Positions 5,282 to 6,159 of a DNA stretch of 6,159 bases are shown in pieces. The stretch is taken from NCBI GenBank assembly GCA_050732575.1, contig JBOHRF010000314.1, positions 1-6,159 on the forward strand. The letters run 5' to 3'. A program made the translations under genes and the position numbers. How positions within the stretch are numbered: the stretch's first letter is position 1; every line of letters begins with the position of its first letter. Below the pieces are notes generated by a model. That model was not told where the DNA came from. It did no database searches and was given only the letters and a program-made list of their open reading frames with translations. The DNA comes from JBBDWZ01 sp050732575. GTDB taxonomy: Bacteria > Gemmatimonadota > Gemmatimonadetes > Longimicrobiales > RSA9.

Positions 5282-6069
5282 TCAGAGACTCAGCCGATTG
5301 TACTTGCGCAGAATCTCGCGCAGGCGATCGTGCGGCAGTGCTTCGACGCGGCGCCCGTTCGCACCGGTCATGGTCCGGGCCGCAACCAGCGCGTTGACGA
5401 TGGATTCTTCCACACCTTCGATAGTCGCCTCGAAGAAGACGCTCTCGGCATTGAATGGCAGATCATGCCCGTGCCGCCACCCACATTGCCCTCTGCGACC
5501 GCACCACTGCGCGCGCCGTTGAGCGCGGCGTAAACATGCTCCTGCCGCACATGGAAACCCGCAATGTCGTTGAGCGACGCATCGGACGTTTCACCCACGA
5601 CCGGCTGGTGCCACGGGATCGGCACCTTGATCTCGTTGTCGAACCAGGAGAGCACGGCATCACGCACAGTGCCAACGCTGTACGTGTTGGTGATGGCAAT
5701 GGGTCCGCCCAGCAGGCCGCCTTCGTTGACCCAGTGTGTGCCCGTGAGATCGCCAAAGCCGTTACCTGCGAACGTGCCGGCAAAGACCGGCGCCCACTTC
5801 TTCCCGTTCGGAAAGATTACCGTGACGCCGGTGCGCACCGCTCGTGCACCCTCGCCAGATATCAACGTGGCATGACCCACTTCGATTCCGGCCACGTCGG
5901 TAATGGCATTGAGTGGTCCCGGCGTCCCATCAAAGGGCACGCCCAGGTCACGCGCCCTGGGGTTTGCGCGAGCCTGCTGCGCCGCCGTGACATCCATCGT
6001 GGCCAGCAACACCGTGAGCGCGAAACCGATCAGCGCGGTTGCGTGCCCGGCACTGCAATGCGGAGCCAT
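5282..6069 (-). pseudogene. dmpA: Broken DmpA/S58-family aminopeptidase (internal deletion with frame change)
   Basis: The S58 (P1) family comprises self-processing N-terminal-nucleophile aminopeptidases such as Ochrobactrum DmpA (L-aminopeptidase/D-esterase) and BapA. From the ATG at 6069 (GAGG 5 bases upstream), a Sec-like leader ends near 'TAAQQA'. The family N-terminus follows: 'ARDLGVPFDGTPGPLNAITD', 'GIEVGHATL', 'GTHWVNEGGLLGGPIAITNT' and 'AEGNVGGGTGMICH', the last ending at 5455. From there the original frame is nonsense to a TGA at 5368-5370. In another frame from 5455, the family C-terminus resumes at once: 'FNAESVFFEATIEGVEESIV', then 'ARTMTGANGRRVEALPHDRL' and a stop at 5282-5284. 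About 167 mature N-terminal and 57 C-terminal residues remain of some 375, so roughly 150 residues are missing. These include the Gly-Ser autocleavage/nucleophile site and the start of the beta chain. The product cannot be active. The short ORF ending at 5368 is a remnant, not a separate gene. An assembly error is possible. Confidence 0.88.
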
Positions 6070-6158
6070 CGCTCCCTCTTGACAAAATGAAGACTGCCGC
6101 CCACCACGATTCCGCCAACCAATGCGCCTATCCCGGTTGACGCGCGGTCCGGACAATT
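6030..6158 (-). CDS. C-terminal end of an upstream gene with a glycine-zipper segment (partial)
   Basis: A minus-strand frame is open from the right edge to a TGA at 6030-6032. It has no start codon in the window, so it would be the last 42 codons of a gene beginning outside. Its translation contains 'TGIGALVGGIVVGG', a Gly-spaced hydrophobic stretch typical of glycine-zipper membrane segments, followed by 'KRERW' and 'RIAVPG'. Gly-zipper tails closing with an ERW-type motif are, from memory, common in exported proteins of Gemmatimonadota-like bacteria. The frame overlaps the first 40 bases of the dmpA remnant, so the two would be translationally linked. The evidence is one short peptide pattern, and it could be a chance open frame in GC-rich DNA. 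Confidence 0.42.
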   Translation of the reverse strand, partial: NCPDRASTGIGALVGGIVVGGSLHFVKRERWLRIAVPGTQPR

Positions 6159-6159
6159 G

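Noticed and set aside
4421..5533. Long plus-strand open frame of 370 codons opposite the Lgt-like gene
   Set aside because: The translation is Arg-, Ala- and Pro-rich with no domain or leader. It is the antisense shadow of the minus-strand gene, which has a ribosome binding site and family motifs.
5455..6090. Plus-strand open frame of 211 codons over the dmpA remnant
   Set aside because: The opposite strand shows unmistakable S58 family sequence. The plus-strand translation has no recognisable feature.

Overview
The window is GC-rich and bacterial. Exported proteins are prominent: a lipoprotein with an LAAGC lipobox, an asparaginase whose leader ends in 'GLSAQ', a twin-arginine-like leader and a Sec-like leader. 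This style, with leaders ending in 'AQ' and a high-GC Gram-negative character, fits Gemmatimonadota or a similar soil lineage. That placement is inference from sequence style, and no rRNA or marker gene is present to confirm it.

Layout, left to right. (1) 14-472, minus: a small DinB-superfamily protein of the DUF1569 type. (2) 473-765: a divergent intergenic region with an imperfect dyad and a weak promoter-like sequence. (3) 766-1662, plus: a ChaN-type (haem-binding uptake, Tiki-superfamily) lipoprotein. (4) 1663-1771: a very GC-rich convergent spacer with short repeats and small hairpins. (5) 1772-6069, minus: a co-directional cluster read right to left. It starts with a DmpA/S58 aminopeptidase gene that is clearly broken by an internal deletion (5282-6069). 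Next come an Lgt-like membrane protein with an unexpected beta-rich C-terminal domain (3690-5189), an exported S51 peptidase E-like protein (2839-3633) and a type II-like L-asparaginase (1772-2809). At the right edge, a reading frame running in from outside the window (6030-6158) looks like the C-terminus of an upstream gene overlapping the dmpA start.

The minus-strand genes are separated by 92, 56 and 29 bases with no convincing internal terminator, so a shared transcript is likely. Three of the four encode enzymes of peptide or asparagine hydrolysis with export signals: the S58 aminopeptidase (now defective), an S51 Asp-X peptidase and an asparaginase. The simplest reading is an envelope system for scavenging small peptides and Asn/Asp-containing substrates. 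The role of the Lgt-like fusion is unknown. It lacks several canonical Lgt catalytic residues and carries a beta-strand-rich tail, and it is the most novel-looking gene here. No CRISPR array, insertion sequence, tRNA or rRNA was seen.
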